Positions 16,827-25,546 of a DNA stretch of 52,651 nt are shown piece by piece. Position 1 is the stretch's first letter; each line of letters opens with the position of its first letter. Origin of the DNA: Caulobacteraceae bacterium. Lineage in GTDB: Bacteria; Pseudomonadota; Alphaproteobacteria; Caulobacterales; Caulobacteraceae. The notes under the pieces were generated by a model. It saw only the letters and a list, made by a program, of their open reading frames with translations. It made no database searches and was not told the DNA's origin. Made by a program: the position numbers and the translations under genes. The stretch is from the NCBI GenBank assembly GCA_947478785.1, contig CANJXI010000019.1, forward strand, positions 1 through 52,651, in the 5' to 3' direction.

Positions 16827-18641
16827 TCAGACCGGCCCGCAGGCCTCGGCCAGCCAGGCCCTGGTCTCGGCCGGAACCAGGGGTCCGATCTCCGCCAGCA
16901 CGCGGGCATGGTAGGCGTCGAACTGGGCGCGTTCCTCGTCGCTCAGGAGGGACGTTACGACCAGCCGCCGGTCGATCGGGGCCAGCGTCAGGGTCTCGAA
17001 CCCCAGCATCGGCCGCTCGCCGCCCGGGATCGGGGCGGCCTCGGTGACCACCTGCAGGGTCTCGATGCGGATCCCGTAGGCGCCTTCCTTGTAGTAGCCG
17101 GGCTCGTTGGAGACGATCATCCCCGGGCGGAGCGCGACCATGGAGGCCGACTTCGAGATCCGGTGCGGCCCTTCATGAACGCCCAGGTAGGAGCCCACGC
17201 CATGGCCGGTGCCATGGTCGTAGTCGAGGCCATGCGCCCAGAGCGCCACGCGGGCGAGGGAGTCGAGGGCCGAGCCGGTCGTCCCCGCCGGGAAGCGCAC
17301 GCGGGCCAGCGCCAGGTTGCCCTTCAGCACCAGGGTGAAGCGCTCGGCCATCTCGGCCGTGGGCTCGCCGATGGCCACCGTGCGGGTGACGTCGGTGGTG
17401 CCGTCCAGGTACTGAGCGCCGGAATCGATCAGCATCAGACTGCCTATCTGCGCTTGGCGGTTCAGCCGGACGGTCGGGCGGTAGTGGACGATGGCGCCGT
17501 TGCCGGCCGCGCCAGCGATGGTGTCGAAGGAGAGGTCCTTCAGCGCGCCAGTCTGCTCGCGGAACGCCTCCAGCCGGGTGACCGCCTGGATCTCGTCCGG
17601 CGGATTGGTCTGGCCCTCGGTGGCCAGCCAGTGGAGGAAGCGCGTCAGGGCCGCGCCGTCGCGGACGTGGGCGCGCCGGGTCCCCGCGATCTCGACCGCG
17701 TTCTTGCAGGCCCGCGGCAGCAGGCAGGGGTCATCGCCGCGCAACACGGTGGCGCCGGCCGAACCCAGCGCCTCGAAGTACCAGGCCGACGATTGCGCCG
17801 GATCGACCAGCACCGTCTTGCCCTTCAGGTCCGCCAAGGCCTGGGGCAGGTCGTCGGGAGTCTCCAGGCGCACCTGATTGCCGAGCCAGGCGGGGAGTTC
17901 CGGCGTCACCTTGGCCGGGTCGAGGAACAGGCGGGCCGTGCCGTCGGCGGCCACGATGGCCTGGCCGATCGGCAGGGGCGAGCGGATGACGTCGCCGCCG
18001 CGCACGTTGAACAGCCAGGCGATCGAGGCCGGCGCCGTCAACACCGCGGCCTGCGCCCCGCGCGCGGCCAGGCTCTCGCCGATCCGCTGGCGCTTGGCGC
18101 CGGACTCCTCGCCGGAATATTCCAGCGGGTGCGGCACGACGGGGGCGGCAGGCTGTGACGGACGGGCCTGGCCCCAGGCCTGGTCCAGCGGGTTGGGCGT
18201 CACGGCCCGCAGCTCGGAGCCGGCCTTGGCGGCGGCGGCCTTCAGATGCGCCAGCGCGTCGGGGCTGTGCAGCCGCGGGTCGTAGCCGATCGCCTGGCCC
18301 CGCGCGGTCGCGGTCTCCAGGTAAGCGGGCACGCCGCCCTCCACCAGGTCGCGGATTTCGAAGACACCTTGGTCCACCTGATCGCGGACCTGCAGGGTGT
18401 AGCGGCCATCCACGAACACCGCGGCGCGGTCCTTCAGGATCACCGCGGCCCCGGCCGAGCCGGTGAACCCGGTGGCCCAGGCCAGCCGGTCGTTGGCGGC
18501 GGGCAGGTATTCGTTCTGGTGCTCGTCCTCGTGTGGGACGACAAAGCCGTCGAGACCCTGGTCGGCCATGGCCTTGCGGATCAGGGGGACGTGCGTGGGG
18601 CCAAAGGAGCGGTCGGTGCTTTCGTCGAAGGTCTGGCGCAT
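16827..18641 (-). CDS. Aminopeptidase P family (M24B) Xaa-Pro peptidase
   Basis: A 604-residue cytosolic metallopeptidase with the three-domain layout of long aminopeptidase P: two creatinase-like N-terminal domains (to about 310) and a C-terminal pita-bread domain. Metal ligands are visible in order: LIDSGAQYLDGTTDVTRT (two Asp), GTGHGVGSYLGVHEGP (His), SNEPGYY (Glu) and GIRIETL (Glu). It removes N-terminal residues preceding proline. The ATG at 18639-18641 starts MRQTFDES; a GGAGGG lies about 15 nt upstream, rather far. The gene is divergent from the GNAT gene with only 63 bp between starts. Confidence 0.92.
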   Translation of the reverse strand: MRQTFDESTDRSFGPTHVPLIRKAMADQGLDGFVVPHEDEHQNEYLPAANDRLAWATGFTGSAGAAVILKDRAAVFVDGRYTLQVRDQVDQGVFEIRDLVEGGVPAYLETATARGQAIGYDPRLHSPDALAHLKAAAAKAGSELRAVTPNPLDQAWGQARPSQPAAPVVPHPLEYSGEESGAKRQRIGESLAARGAQAAVLTAPASIAWLFNVRGGDVIRSPLPIGQAIVAADGTARLFLDPAKVTPELPAWLGNQVRLETPDDLPQALADLKGKTVLVDPAQSSAWYFEALGSAGATVLRGDDPCLLPRACKNAVEIAGTRRAHVRDGAALTRFLHWLATEGQTNPPDEIQAVTRLEAFREQTGALKDLSFDTIAGAAGNGAIVHYRPTVRLNRQAQIGSLMLIDSGAQYLDGTTDVTRTVAIGEPTAEMAERFTLVLKGNLALARVRFPAGTTGSALDSLARVALWAHGLDYDHGTGHGVGSYLGVHEGPHRISKSASMVALRPGMIVSNEPGYYKEGAYGIRIETLQVVTEAAPIPGGERPMLGFETLTLAPIDRRLVVTSLLSDEERAQFDAYHARVLAEIGPLVPAETRAWLAEACGPV

Positions 18642-18704
18642 GGCTGTGGATGTAGTCCCTCCGGACGCGAGGGCAAAGGGTGGCCTCGCCGACAGGGCGA
18701 CGCC

Positions 18705-19265
18705 GTGACGGCCGTCGATCCCCCCTGGTATCCGATCCGCACGCCACGCCTGCTGATCCGCGACTTCCGCCTCGAGGATGTGGAGGACGCGCACCTCTAC
18801 GGTTCAGACCCGGAGGTCGCCCGCTACATGCCTTGGGGCCCAAACTCGCCGGAGGAAACGGCGGCCTTCATGGCGCGTTCGCTCAACGAGCAGGCGACCT
18901 GGCCCCGGCTCGACCACGGATTCGCCATACAGCACCTGGCGAGCGAACGGGTGATCGGCGCCATCGCCCTGCACCTGCGCGACCTGGAGGGCCGGGCGGT
19001 GGAGATGGGCTACTGCCTGAACCGTTCGTTCTGGCGCCAGGGCCTCGTGACCGAGGCGGCCCGGGCCATGCTCGCCGTGGCGTTCGAAACCCTTGGCCTA
19101 CGCCGGGTTTTCGCCACCTGCGATGTCCGCAACGTCGGCGCCTACGCGGTCATGGAGAAGCTCGGCATGCGGCGCGAGGGCGCGTTCCGCCAGGACCGGA
19201 TCGTCAAGGGCACGCCGCGCGACACCTATCTCTACGCCATCCTGGCCGACGAGTGGACGGGCTGA
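18705..19265 (+). CDS. GNAT-family N-acetyltransferase (RimJ/RimL type)
   Basis: A 186-residue acetyltransferase. It begins at GTG 18705 (VTAVDPPWYPIRTPRLLIRDF). Family features include TPRLLIRDFRLEDVEDA, the conserved MGYCLNRSFWRQGLVTEAARAML acetyl-CoA binding region (QGLVTEA in place of R/QxxGxG/A), RRVFATCDVRNVGAYAVMEKLGMRREG and a final LYAILADEW. The Acetyltransf_3 class modifies N-terminal or small-molecule amines; the substrate is not predictable. The upstream frame stays open far into the antisense of the peptidase gene, but only the part from 18705 looks like protein. The start site lacks a strong ribosome binding site. Confidence 0.85.
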   Translation: MTAVDPPWYPIRTPRLLIRDFRLEDVEDAHLYGSDPEVARYMPWGPNSPEETAAFMARSLNEQATWPRLDHGFAIQHLASERVIGAIALHLRDLEGRAVEMGYCLNRSFWRQGLVTEAARAMLAVAFETLGLRRVFATCDVRNVGAYAVMEKLGMRREGAFRQDRIVKGTPRDTYLYAILADEWTG

Positions 19266-19271
19266 GGCGAT

Positions 19272-19690
19272 CTATTGCGGCGGCTGGGCAGGTTCGGTGG
19301 TCGTCGCGTCCTGGGCGGCGTCCTGGGCGTTGATCGTCGTCACCGCCGCGCGGTCGGCGGCGGCCTGGGCGGCGCTTTCGTTGGCGCGGGTGGCGCCGGT
19401 CGCGGCGGTCTGGGCCGCGCGCTGGCCTGGCTCGCCGCGATCTGGGCGTTGGTCGTGGCGTTCTCCAGCCCCGCCTGGGCCGCGCCCTGGTCGCGGGCCG
19501 CCTGCAGCTGGGCCTGGGTGTTGTTGTTGCTGATCAGGAAGATGACCCCGACAATGGCGATGACAGCCACGAGGGCGGCGATCCACCAGCCGGCGGTGTT
19601 CGCGCCGCGGGTCACATAGACTTCCTCGCGCCGGGTGACGACGGGCTCGCTGGTGACCGTGCGTCGCAGATAGTCGCCATCGTTGGACAT
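19272..19690 (-). pseudogene. Frameshifted gene for a small membrane-anchored protein
   Basis: Two reading frames together give one sensible protein of about 139 residues. The first frame starts at ATG 19688-19690 (MSNDGDYLRRTV..., GGGAAGG upstream) and encodes a cytosolic N-terminus with TRREEVYVTRG, one membrane helix (WWIAALVAVIAIVGVIFLI) and an Ala/Gln-rich coil (QAARDQGAAQA). Near 19412-19424, in a GCGCG stretch, coding sense moves to another frame (AAQTAATGATRANESAAQAAADRAA...) that ends at 19272 with TEPAQPPQ. Staying in the first frame yields only Arg/Pro-rich sequence. The span is 419 nt, one short of 420, so a single-base deletion or sequencing error explains it. I recall intact homologues in Caulobacter, function unknown. 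Confidence 0.75.
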
Positions 19691-19762
19691 CGCATGCGCC
19701 TTCCCATAGCCGGCCAGCTTGGCCGCTCGGCGGGGCAACGCGGCCTTCGCGGCTTCGGTTCC

Positions 19763-20629
19763 TCAGGCCCGGCGCAGGACCAGGGCCGACCAGGCGTCGC
19801 GGTGCAGCCGGCGCTCAAGCCTGAAACCCCGTGAGCGGTAGGCGGCGAACACCCGCCGCTCCTGGGTGCGCAGCAGCCCCGACAGGATGGCGACGCCGCC
19901 TGGCTTCAGCGCCCGCTTGATGTCTTCGGCCAGCGCCACCAGCGGCGGAGCCAGGATGTTGGCGAAGACCAGGTCGTAGGGCCCGCCCGCGCGCACCCGG
20001 GGATCATTCAGCCCCTGGGCGTGGGCGAAGCGGGCGGCGGCGCGGTTGAGCGCGGCGTTCTCGTTGGCGATCCGCACGGAGGGCGCGTCGATGTCGGTGC
20101 CCACGGCCACGCGGGCGCCGGTCCGGGCCGCGGCGATGGCCAGCACGCCGGTCCCGCAGCCGACGTCCAGCACGCGAGGGAAGCGCCGGCGCTTCAAAAG
20201 TTGGTCGAAGGCAGCCAGGCAGCCGACGGTCGTGCCGTGGTGGCCGGTGCCGAAAGCCGCCCCTGCCTCGATCCGCAGGTTCACGGTGCTGGCCGGCGCA
20301 AGTCCGGTGTCGTGCGCGCCATAGACGAAGAACCGCCCGGCCCGCACCGGGGGCAGGCCCGACAGCGCCATGGCCAGCCAGTCGGCGTCGGCGAGCTTCT
20401 CGGTGACCACCCGCAGGCCGGCGCGCCCGCCCAGCACCGCCAACAGGGCGTCGCGCTCCTCGTCGGTGGTCGGGAAGGCGTCGATGCGCCAGATGTCGCG
20501 GGCCTCGTCTTCCTCGAGGATCGAGTAGGTCAGGGTCTCGGTGTCTGGATTGGCGTCGATGGCCGAGGCCGCGGCCTCGGCTGTGGCGCGGGGTCCGCGC
20601 GCGATGATCTGGAAGGCCTCGTCGGTCAT
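19763..20629 (-). CDS. prmA: Ribosomal protein L11 methyltransferase PrmA
   Basis: A 288-residue SAM-dependent methyltransferase. The N-terminal substrate-binding part is followed by the PrmA landmarks [14 protein letters not shown], the SAM motif [16 protein letters not shown], an acidic ribose ligand (GTDID), and the catalytic [11 protein letters not shown]. It trimethylates lysines and the N-terminus of ribosomal protein L11 (rplK). His-His replaces the more common His-Glu in GTGHHGTT. The alphaproteobacterial PrmA N-terminal domain differs from that of E. coli, and the length here is normal for this class. The start ATG 20627-20629 is unambiguous. It follows the M24 and GNAT cluster but is not clearly co-transcribed with it. 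Confidence 0.93.
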   Translation of the reverse strand: MTDEAFQIIARGPRATAEAAASAIDANPDTETLTYSILEEDEARDIWRIDAFPTTDEERDALLAVLGGRAGLRVVTEKLADADWLAMALSGLPPVRAGRFFVYGAHDTGLAPASTVNLRIEAGAAFGTGHHGTTVGCLAAFDQLLKRRRFPRVLDVGCGTGVLAIAAARTGARVAVGTDIDAPSVRIANENAALNRAAARFAHAQGLNDPRVRAGGPYDLVFANILAPPLVALAEDIKRALKPGGVAILSGLLRTQERRVFAAYRSRGFRLERRLHRDAWSALVLRRA

Positions 20630-20670
20630 CGCCCGCCTCTAGCCGCCGGGCGGGCGAAAGGCGAGGGGGT

Positions 20671-21180
20671 TCAGCCGGTGATGGCGACGGCCTCGGGCTC
20701 TTCCGGCGGGGTGGGCGCCTCTTCGCCGCGCGGCGCGCCGCCGGATACCGACGGGTAGACCACCGGCTCGGCCGGGGGCTCCTCGTAGGCGGCCTGGGTG
20801 ATAACGGACGGTTCTGCTTGCGGCGCCGCCTCGCGGGCCACGCGCCTGGGCGCCTCGGCGGGCGGTTGGGCGTAGGCGGCCTGGACGTAATCTGTCCCCG
20901 TCACATAGGCCGGCGGCGGGCCGGCGTAGGCGGGGTTGGTCGATCCCGGATCGAAGGGGCCGGTGGAGCGGACGCCTGACCAGCCGGCGAGCATCTGCGG
21001 CCCGGCCGGCCGGCCGTCGAGGTCGAGGTCGGGCTTCATCGATCCGCCCAGCAGGATCCCCAGCGCCGCGGCGAGCCCGGCCCCGGCCGCCAATGCCATA
21101 TCCGAACGGTTAAACACGGCTGCCCAATCCTCGTTACGCCGACGATGAGACCTAAGCGCGCCGCCGCGCTGTTGGTTCAT
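20671..21180 (-). CDS. Hypothetical membrane-anchored, Pro/Ala-rich protein
   Basis: A 169-residue protein. The N-terminus is basic (MNQQRGGALRSHRRRNEDW), followed by one hydrophobic segment at about 28-46 (MALAAGAGLAAALGILLGG) and a long extracytoplasmic or disordered tail rich in Pro, Ala, Glu and Tyr, with several AAY..PP repeats (YVQAAYAQPPAE, TQAAYEEPPAE). The start is ATG 21178-21180; the internal Met at residue 28 is an alternative. There is no recognisable domain. It is upstream of prmA on the same strand with a 41-bp gap, so the two may be co-transcribed. A possible role as an inner-membrane-anchored periplasmic spacer is speculation. Confidence 0.65.
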   Translation of the reverse strand: MNQQRGGALRSHRRRNEDWAAVFNRSDMALAAGAGLAAALGILLGGSMKPDLDLDGRPAGPQMLAGWSGVRSTGPFDPGSTNPAYAGPPPAYVTGTDYVQAAYAQPPAEAPRRVAREAAPQAEPSVITQAAYEEPPAEPVVYPSVSGGAPRGEEAPTPPEEPEAVAITG

Positions 21181-21246
21181 CGCCGCGTTTGAGCCAAGCT
21201 CGCGCCATCTTCGCGGCCTATCGGTTGGCGTCGAAGGAGTGCGACC

Positions 21247-21417
21247 ATGAGCAAGCAGCAGCCCCTGTCCGAGCCGCCCCCCGAGGCCGGCCCGAAACGC
21301 GGCCCGCATCTGGCCGGCGTCGCCGCGATGCTGGCGGGCAGCGTGGCCGTGGCGATGGGACTGGGGGCGCTGGCGTTCCGCGCGGTGCGCAGAAGCGGAT
21401 CCAAGACCGCGCTATAG
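21247..21417 (+). CDS. Small single-pass membrane protein (56 residues)
   Basis: A short gene with an excellent AAGGAG ribosome binding site 8 nt before ATG 21247. The protein starts MSKQQPLSEPPPEAGPKRGP, then has one hydrophobic helix (LAGVAAMLAGSVAVAMGLGALAF) and ends with a basic tail (RAVRRSGSKTAL). Codon third positions are strongly G/C, like the neighbours. The last 6 nt overlap the end of the convergent corA gene. It is divergent from the Pro/Ala-rich protein gene. Function unknown. Confidence 0.65.
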   Translation: MSKQQPLSEPPPEAGPKRGPHLAGVAAMLAGSVAVAMGLGALAFRAVRRSGSKTAL

Positions 21418-22380
21418 CCACTTGATCCGCTTGAACTGCCAGAACAGCAGGCCGCAGATCAGCGCCACCCCGGCCAGCACCGCGAAATAGCCGTAGCGCC
21501 AGTGCAACTCCGGCATGTCCTGGAAATTCATGCCGTAGATGCCGGCCACGGCGGTCGGCACCGCCAGGATCGCGGCCCAGGCGGCCAGCTGGCGGGTGAT
21601 CTCGCCCTGGCGCTGCTGTTCGAACAGGTTGGAGACCTCGAACACCGAGGACAGCACATCGCGCAGGCCCTCTGTGGCGCTGGCGACGCGGCGGACATGG
21701 TCGCCCACGTCGCGGAAGTAGGGGCGCACGTTGGCGTCCAGGAACGGCATGTTCAGGTGCTCGAGCCGGGCCGAGACCTCCTCCATCGGCCCCAGGACCC
21801 GGCGGAAGCGCATCAGCTCCTGGCGCAGGTTGAACAGGCGGGTGACGTCCTCGCGGCCCAGGAAGGCGTCGAGCGCGCGGCGCTCCATGGCCAGGACCTC
21901 CTCCTCGATGTCCTCGATCAGCGGCTGGTATCCGTCGACGATGAAGTCGAGCATGGCGTAGAGCACATAGGCCACCCCGTGGCTGAGCAGGGCCGGCGCC
22001 TCCTCCAGGTTGCGGCGCAACTGGGTGTGGCCACGCATCGACCCCGACCGAATGGTGATGATGTGGTTTTCCCACAGGAATGCGCAGGTCTCGCCGTAGC
22101 AGATCTTGTCGCCCTCAAGCCAGGCGGTGCGGGCGACCACGAAGATCTGGTCGCCGTAGACGCCGACCTTGGGCATCGCATGCTCTTCCAGCGCGTCGTC
22201 CACCGCCAGCGGATGCAGGCCGAAGCGCGTCTGCAGCATGCGCAGCTCGGCTTCCTCGGGGTCCACCAGCCCGATCCAGACGAACTGGTGCTGCTGGACG
22301 GGACGGTGCTCGGCCGCGTCGAGGGCCAGCGTCCGGACGCGCCGCCCCTCGGCGTAGACCGTGGCTGCCAGGATGGTCAT
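21412..22380 (-). CDS. corA: CorA-family magnesium/cobalt transporter
   Basis: A 322-residue 2-TM-GxN protein. The large N-terminal cytosolic domain (about 1-255) includes the conserved QFVWIGLVDP start and LDFIVDGYQPLIEDIEEEV, a stalk helix. It is followed by two C-terminal helices with the signature YGMNFQDMPELHW between them (GMN filter and MPEL loop). It forms a pentameric channel for Mg2+, Co2+ or related ions. The C-terminal basic stretch QFKRIKWL is typical. Start is ATG 22378-22380. It stands alone, though the gap to uvrD upstream contains a short coding-like frame (see findings). Confidence 0.95.
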   Translation of the reverse strand: MTILAATVYAEGRRVRTLALDAAEHRPVQQHQFVWIGLVDPEEAELRMLQTRFGLHPLAVDDALEEHAMPKVGVYGDQIFVVARTAWLEGDKICYGETCAFLWENHIITIRSGSMRGHTQLRRNLEEAPALLSHGVAYVLYAMLDFIVDGYQPLIEDIEEEVLAMERRALDAFLGREDVTRLFNLRQELMRFRRVLGPMEEVSARLEHLNMPFLDANVRPYFRDVGDHVRRVASATEGLRDVLSSVFEVSNLFEQQRQGEITRQLAAWAAILAVPTAVAGIYGMNFQDMPELHWRYGYFAVLAGVALICGLLFWQFKRIKWL

Positions 22381-22524
22381 GCGCTCGCCCCCCGTGATCT
22401 CCGGCGCGATGTGACGTCAACGGCGGAGCTTACGCAACGCTAGTTGTTGAGGAGGTTGTAGAGATCGACCCAGTGCGGATGGGTGGCCCGAACGAGCCGG
22501 GCCATGACGTGAACTATTGAGCGT

Positions 22525-24876
22525 CTACCCCTGCTTCTCCACGAAGCTGTCGATGACCTTCTTGTCGCCGGCCTTGTCGAAGGCGACGGTGAGCTTGTTG
22601 CCCTCGACGCCGCTGACCTGGCCGTAGCCGAACTTCTGGTGGAAGACCCGGTCGCCGCGTTTGAAGTCGCTGGCGGCGGAGTCGGCGGAGGAGACGATCA
22701 GCCGGCCCTCGCCCTCGATCACCTGCTGACGGCCCGGGTGGCTGCCACGGTAGCCGGAGGCCTGGGCGCGCCGCCAGCCGGGCGAGGAATAGCCCTCGCC
22801 GAACGACGGGCTCTCGTCCCAGCGGCTGCCGTGCTGCTGCATGCCCGGCCCGCCACCATAGTAGCCGGTCTCGGACGAGGCCTCGACGTTGGGCAGCGGC
22901 AGCTCGTCGACGAACCGGCTGGGCAGCTGGCTGGTCCACCGCCCGTAGACCTGGCGGTTGGCGGCGAACGAGATGCGGGCCTCCTCGCGGGCCCGGGTGA
23001 TGCCGACGTACGCGAGGCGGCGTTCCTCCTCGAGCCCCTTCTCGCCTTTCTCGTCCATGCTGCGCTGGGAGGGGAAGACGCCTTCCTCCCAGCCGGGCAG
23101 GAAGACCAGCGGAAATTCCAGGCCCTTGGCTGAGTGCAGCGTCATGATCTGCACTGCGTCGGCCTGCGGCCCGCGGTCGAGGTCCATGACCAGCGAGACG
23201 TGCTCCAGATAGGCGCCCAGGGTCTCGAAGTTGGTCATCGACTGGACCAGCTCCTTGAGGTTCTCCAGCCGGGTCTGGGCCGTGGGGCTCTTGTCCAGGC
23301 GAAGGGCGTCGGTGTAGCCGCTCTCCTCCAGAACCTGTTCCATCAGGCGCGCGTGCGCGGTCCGCTCGGCCTCGGCGCGCCAGCGGTCCAGGTCGCGGAG
23401 GAAGTTGGCTAGCGAGGTGCGGGTCCGCGCCGCCAGCTCGTCGGTCAGCACCAGCTGGCGGGCCGCGGTGGTCGCCGGCACGCCGGCCAGCCGCGCCACC
23501 TGCAACAGCTTCTGCACCGTCGTGTCGCCGATGCCGCGCTTGGGCACGTTGACGATCCGCTCGAAGGCCAGGTCGTCGGCGTCCGACTGGATCAGCCTGA
23601 GATAGGCGTGGGCGTCGCGGATCTCGGCGCGCTCGAAGAATCGAGGGCCGCCGACCACCGTGTAGGGGATTTGCAGGAGGACGAACCGCTCCTCGAAGGC
23701 GCGCATCTGGAAGGAGGCGCGGACCAGGATCGCCATGTCGCGGTACTTGCGCGGGTCCTTCTCGGTCCCGCCCTTGCGGGCCCGTTCGATCTCGTCGGCG
23801 ATGAGGCGGCTCTCCGCCTCGCCGTCCCAGACGCCGCGGACGACGACCTTCTCGCCGCCCTCCTGCTGGGTCCACAGCGTCTTGCCGAGCCGGCTCTTGT
23901 TGGCGGCGATCAGGCCGGAGGCGGCGGCAAGGATATGGCTGGTCGAGCGGTAGTTGCGCTCCAGGCGGATCACAGTCGCGCCCGGGAAGTCGCGCTCGAA
24001 GCGCAGGATGTTGTCCACCTCGGCGCCGCGCCAGCCGTAGATGGACTGATCGTCGTCGCCCACGCAGCAGACGTTCTGGCGGTGCTGCGCCAGCAGCCGC
24101 AGCCACAGGTACTGGGCGACGTTGGTGTCCTGGTATTCGTCCACCAGGATGTAGCGGAAGCGGCCGTGGAAATCGGCCAGCACGTCTGGCTGGCTGGTGA
24201 AGATCGTCAGGTTGTGCAGCAGGAGGTCGCCGAAGTCGCAGGCGTTCAGGACCCTGAGCCGCTCCTGGTAGAGCCGGTAGAGGGCCTGGCCCTTGCCGTT
24301 CGCGAAGTGGGCGCTTTCGGCCGGCGGCACCTGGTCCGGCCGCCAGCCGCGGTTCTTCCAGTGGTCGATCATCCCGGCCAGGGCCTTGGGCGTCCAGCGC
24401 TTGGCGTCGATGTTGTCGGCCTCCAGCACCTGCTTGATCAGCCGTTCCTGATCGTCGGTGTCGAGGATTGTGTAGTTCGACTTCAGCCCCACCAGTTCGG
24501 CGTGCCGGCGCAGGATCTGGGCGGCGATCGAGTGGAAGGTGCCCAACCAGCGCAGGCCCTCGGCCTGGGGCCCGATGATCGTGGTGATCCGCTCGCGCAT
24601 CTCGCGCGCGGCCTTGTTGGTGAAGGTGACGGCCAGCAGCTCCCACGGCCTGGCCTTGTTGGTGGCGAGCAGGTGGGCGAGCCTCGTGGTCAGCACCCGG
24701 GTCTTGCCGGTGCCGGCGCCCGCCAGCACCAGGACCGGCCCCTCGGTCGCCTCCACGGCCTGCCGCTGTTCGGGGTTCAGGCCCTCCAGGTATTCGGGTT
24801 GCGGCGCGCGGACGCGGGCCAGTTCGCTGACACGCGGGGCAGGGGGCTCGAAACGGGGATCGGACTCAGGCGACAT
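22525..24876 (-). CDS. uvrD: UvrD/PcrA-type superfamily 1A DNA helicase
   Basis: A 783-residue 3'-5' ATP-dependent DNA helicase. Walker A is AGAGTGKT (residues 52-59); the SF1A motifs follow in order: AVTFTNKAAREMRERI (Ia), FILVDEYQDTN-type Walker B (here ILVDEYQDTN), GDDDQSIYGWRGA (III), LERNYRST (IV), TLHSAKGLEFPLVFLPGWEEGVFP (V) and EERRLAYVGITRAR (VI). The C-terminus has a PcrA/UvrD-like Tudor domain (GDRVFHQKFGYGQV..., to FVEKQG), which in other species contacts RNA polymerase. Roles are nucleotide excision and mismatch repair and removal of RNAP or RecA from DNA. The start ATG at 24874-24876 is chosen over an upstream TTG. It is probably monocistronic. Confidence 0.94.
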   Translation of the reverse strand: MSPESDPRFEPPAPRVSELARVRAPQPEYLEGLNPEQRQAVEATEGPVLVLAGAGTGKTRVLTTRLAHLLATNKARPWELLAVTFTNKAAREMRERITTIIGPQAEGLRWLGTFHSIAAQILRRHAELVGLKSNYTILDTDDQERLIKQVLEADNIDAKRWTPKALAGMIDHWKNRGWRPDQVPPAESAHFANGKGQALYRLYQERLRVLNACDFGDLLLHNLTIFTSQPDVLADFHGRFRYILVDEYQDTNVAQYLWLRLLAQHRQNVCCVGDDDQSIYGWRGAEVDNILRFERDFPGATVIRLERNYRSTSHILAAASGLIAANKSRLGKTLWTQQEGGEKVVVRGVWDGEAESRLIADEIERARKGGTEKDPRKYRDMAILVRASFQMRAFEERFVLLQIPYTVVGGPRFFERAEIRDAHAYLRLIQSDADDLAFERIVNVPKRGIGDTTVQKLLQVARLAGVPATTAARQLVLTDELAARTRTSLANFLRDLDRWRAEAERTAHARLMEQVLEESGYTDALRLDKSPTAQTRLENLKELVQSMTNFETLGAYLEHVSLVMDLDRGPQADAVQIMTLHSAKGLEFPLVFLPGWEEGVFPSQRSMDEKGEKGLEEERRLAYVGITRAREEARISFAANRQVYGRWTSQLPSRFVDELPLPNVEASSETGYYGGGPGMQQHGSRWDESPSFGEGYSSPGWRRAQASGYRGSHPGRQQVIEGEGRLIVSSADSAASDFKRGDRVFHQKFGYGQVSGVEGNKLTVAFDKAGDKKVIDSFVEKQG

Positions 24877-24932
24877 CGGAACATATGTAGTACGGAAATT
24901 CAATGTTGGAAATCGGCCGAGGATGGCGAGCC

Positions 24933-25406
24933 CTAGCGATGAGTGAAGGTCATGATGTCGTAGACGACCCGGCCGGTGAAAATTATTCCCAGCATAAAAA
25001 ACGCTGCCGCCAATACAGCGGCCAGGGTCTGCGGATCGGATAGGTGAAGGCCTGCGGTGTATGAGGGACGTTTTATATCAGTGAGTGGGACATCAAGAAT
25101 CCCTTCAGCTTTTTCAAGCCGCTGAATGCGTCCACGAAGTTCCAGAACTCGCGCGATATGGCCGATGCTAAGGGCAAATAATCCGAGGCAGAACCAGCCA
25201 GGACACCAAAGCCACCATAAATCGTATCGCTGATCGTATCGTTCAGACTGCAAGATTAGGGTCGCTGAGGCAATCGCCCCGGCGCCGTTACCACCCCAAA
25301 CTCTATTAATTAACGCTGACACCTCCCCACGGGCGACTTTCGTCTGTTCAACGCGCCAGCTTGAAACTTCACGATGCCCAAATGGTCTGTCATCAGGATC
25401 GCTCAC
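24933..25406 (-). CDS. Orphan membrane protein in an AT-richer patch
   Basis: A protein of about 157 residues, starting at GTG 25404-25406 with a GGAG 5 nt upstream; a longer GTG start at 25469 is possible but has no good ribosome binding site. It has one membrane segment around residues 70-90 (WWLWCPGWFCLGLFALSIG), a short basic-acidic coil (LELRGRIQRLEKAEG), and a second segment near the C-terminus (LAAVLAAAFFMLGIIFTG). Base composition and codon use are clearly less GC-rich than all neighbours (many A/T third positions), indicating recent acquisition or weak selection. No family recognised. It lies immediately upstream of uvrD on the same strand. Confidence 0.6.
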   Translation of the reverse strand: MSDPDDRPFGHREVSSWRVEQTKVARGEVSALINRVWGGNGAGAIASATLILQSERYDQRYDLWWLWCPGWFCLGLFALSIGHIARVLELRGRIQRLEKAEGILDVPLTDIKRPSYTAGLHLSDPQTLAAVLAAAFFMLGIIFTGRVVYDIMTFTHR

Positions 25407-25546
25407 GGGAACTCCAGCATCGGCATTGCGCGATATTTTTGATTTCGGATGACCGAGTACATCTAGCACGCGGAGCCGGAGACCTAAGGCCTCAGGAACC
25501 CCGGCGTGGGGTTGCCGTTTTCCCAGGGAAGGAACGGAGGCGCGTC

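Noticed and set aside
22514..24646. 710-codon frame on the same strand as uvrD in another phase
   Set aside because: Composition is Arg/Pro/Gly-rich low complexity; the uvrD frame carries every helicase motif.
24877..24903. SOS (LexA) box before uvrD
   Set aside because: I looked for GTTC-N7-GTTC; only a single GTTC is present, with no second half at 7 nt.
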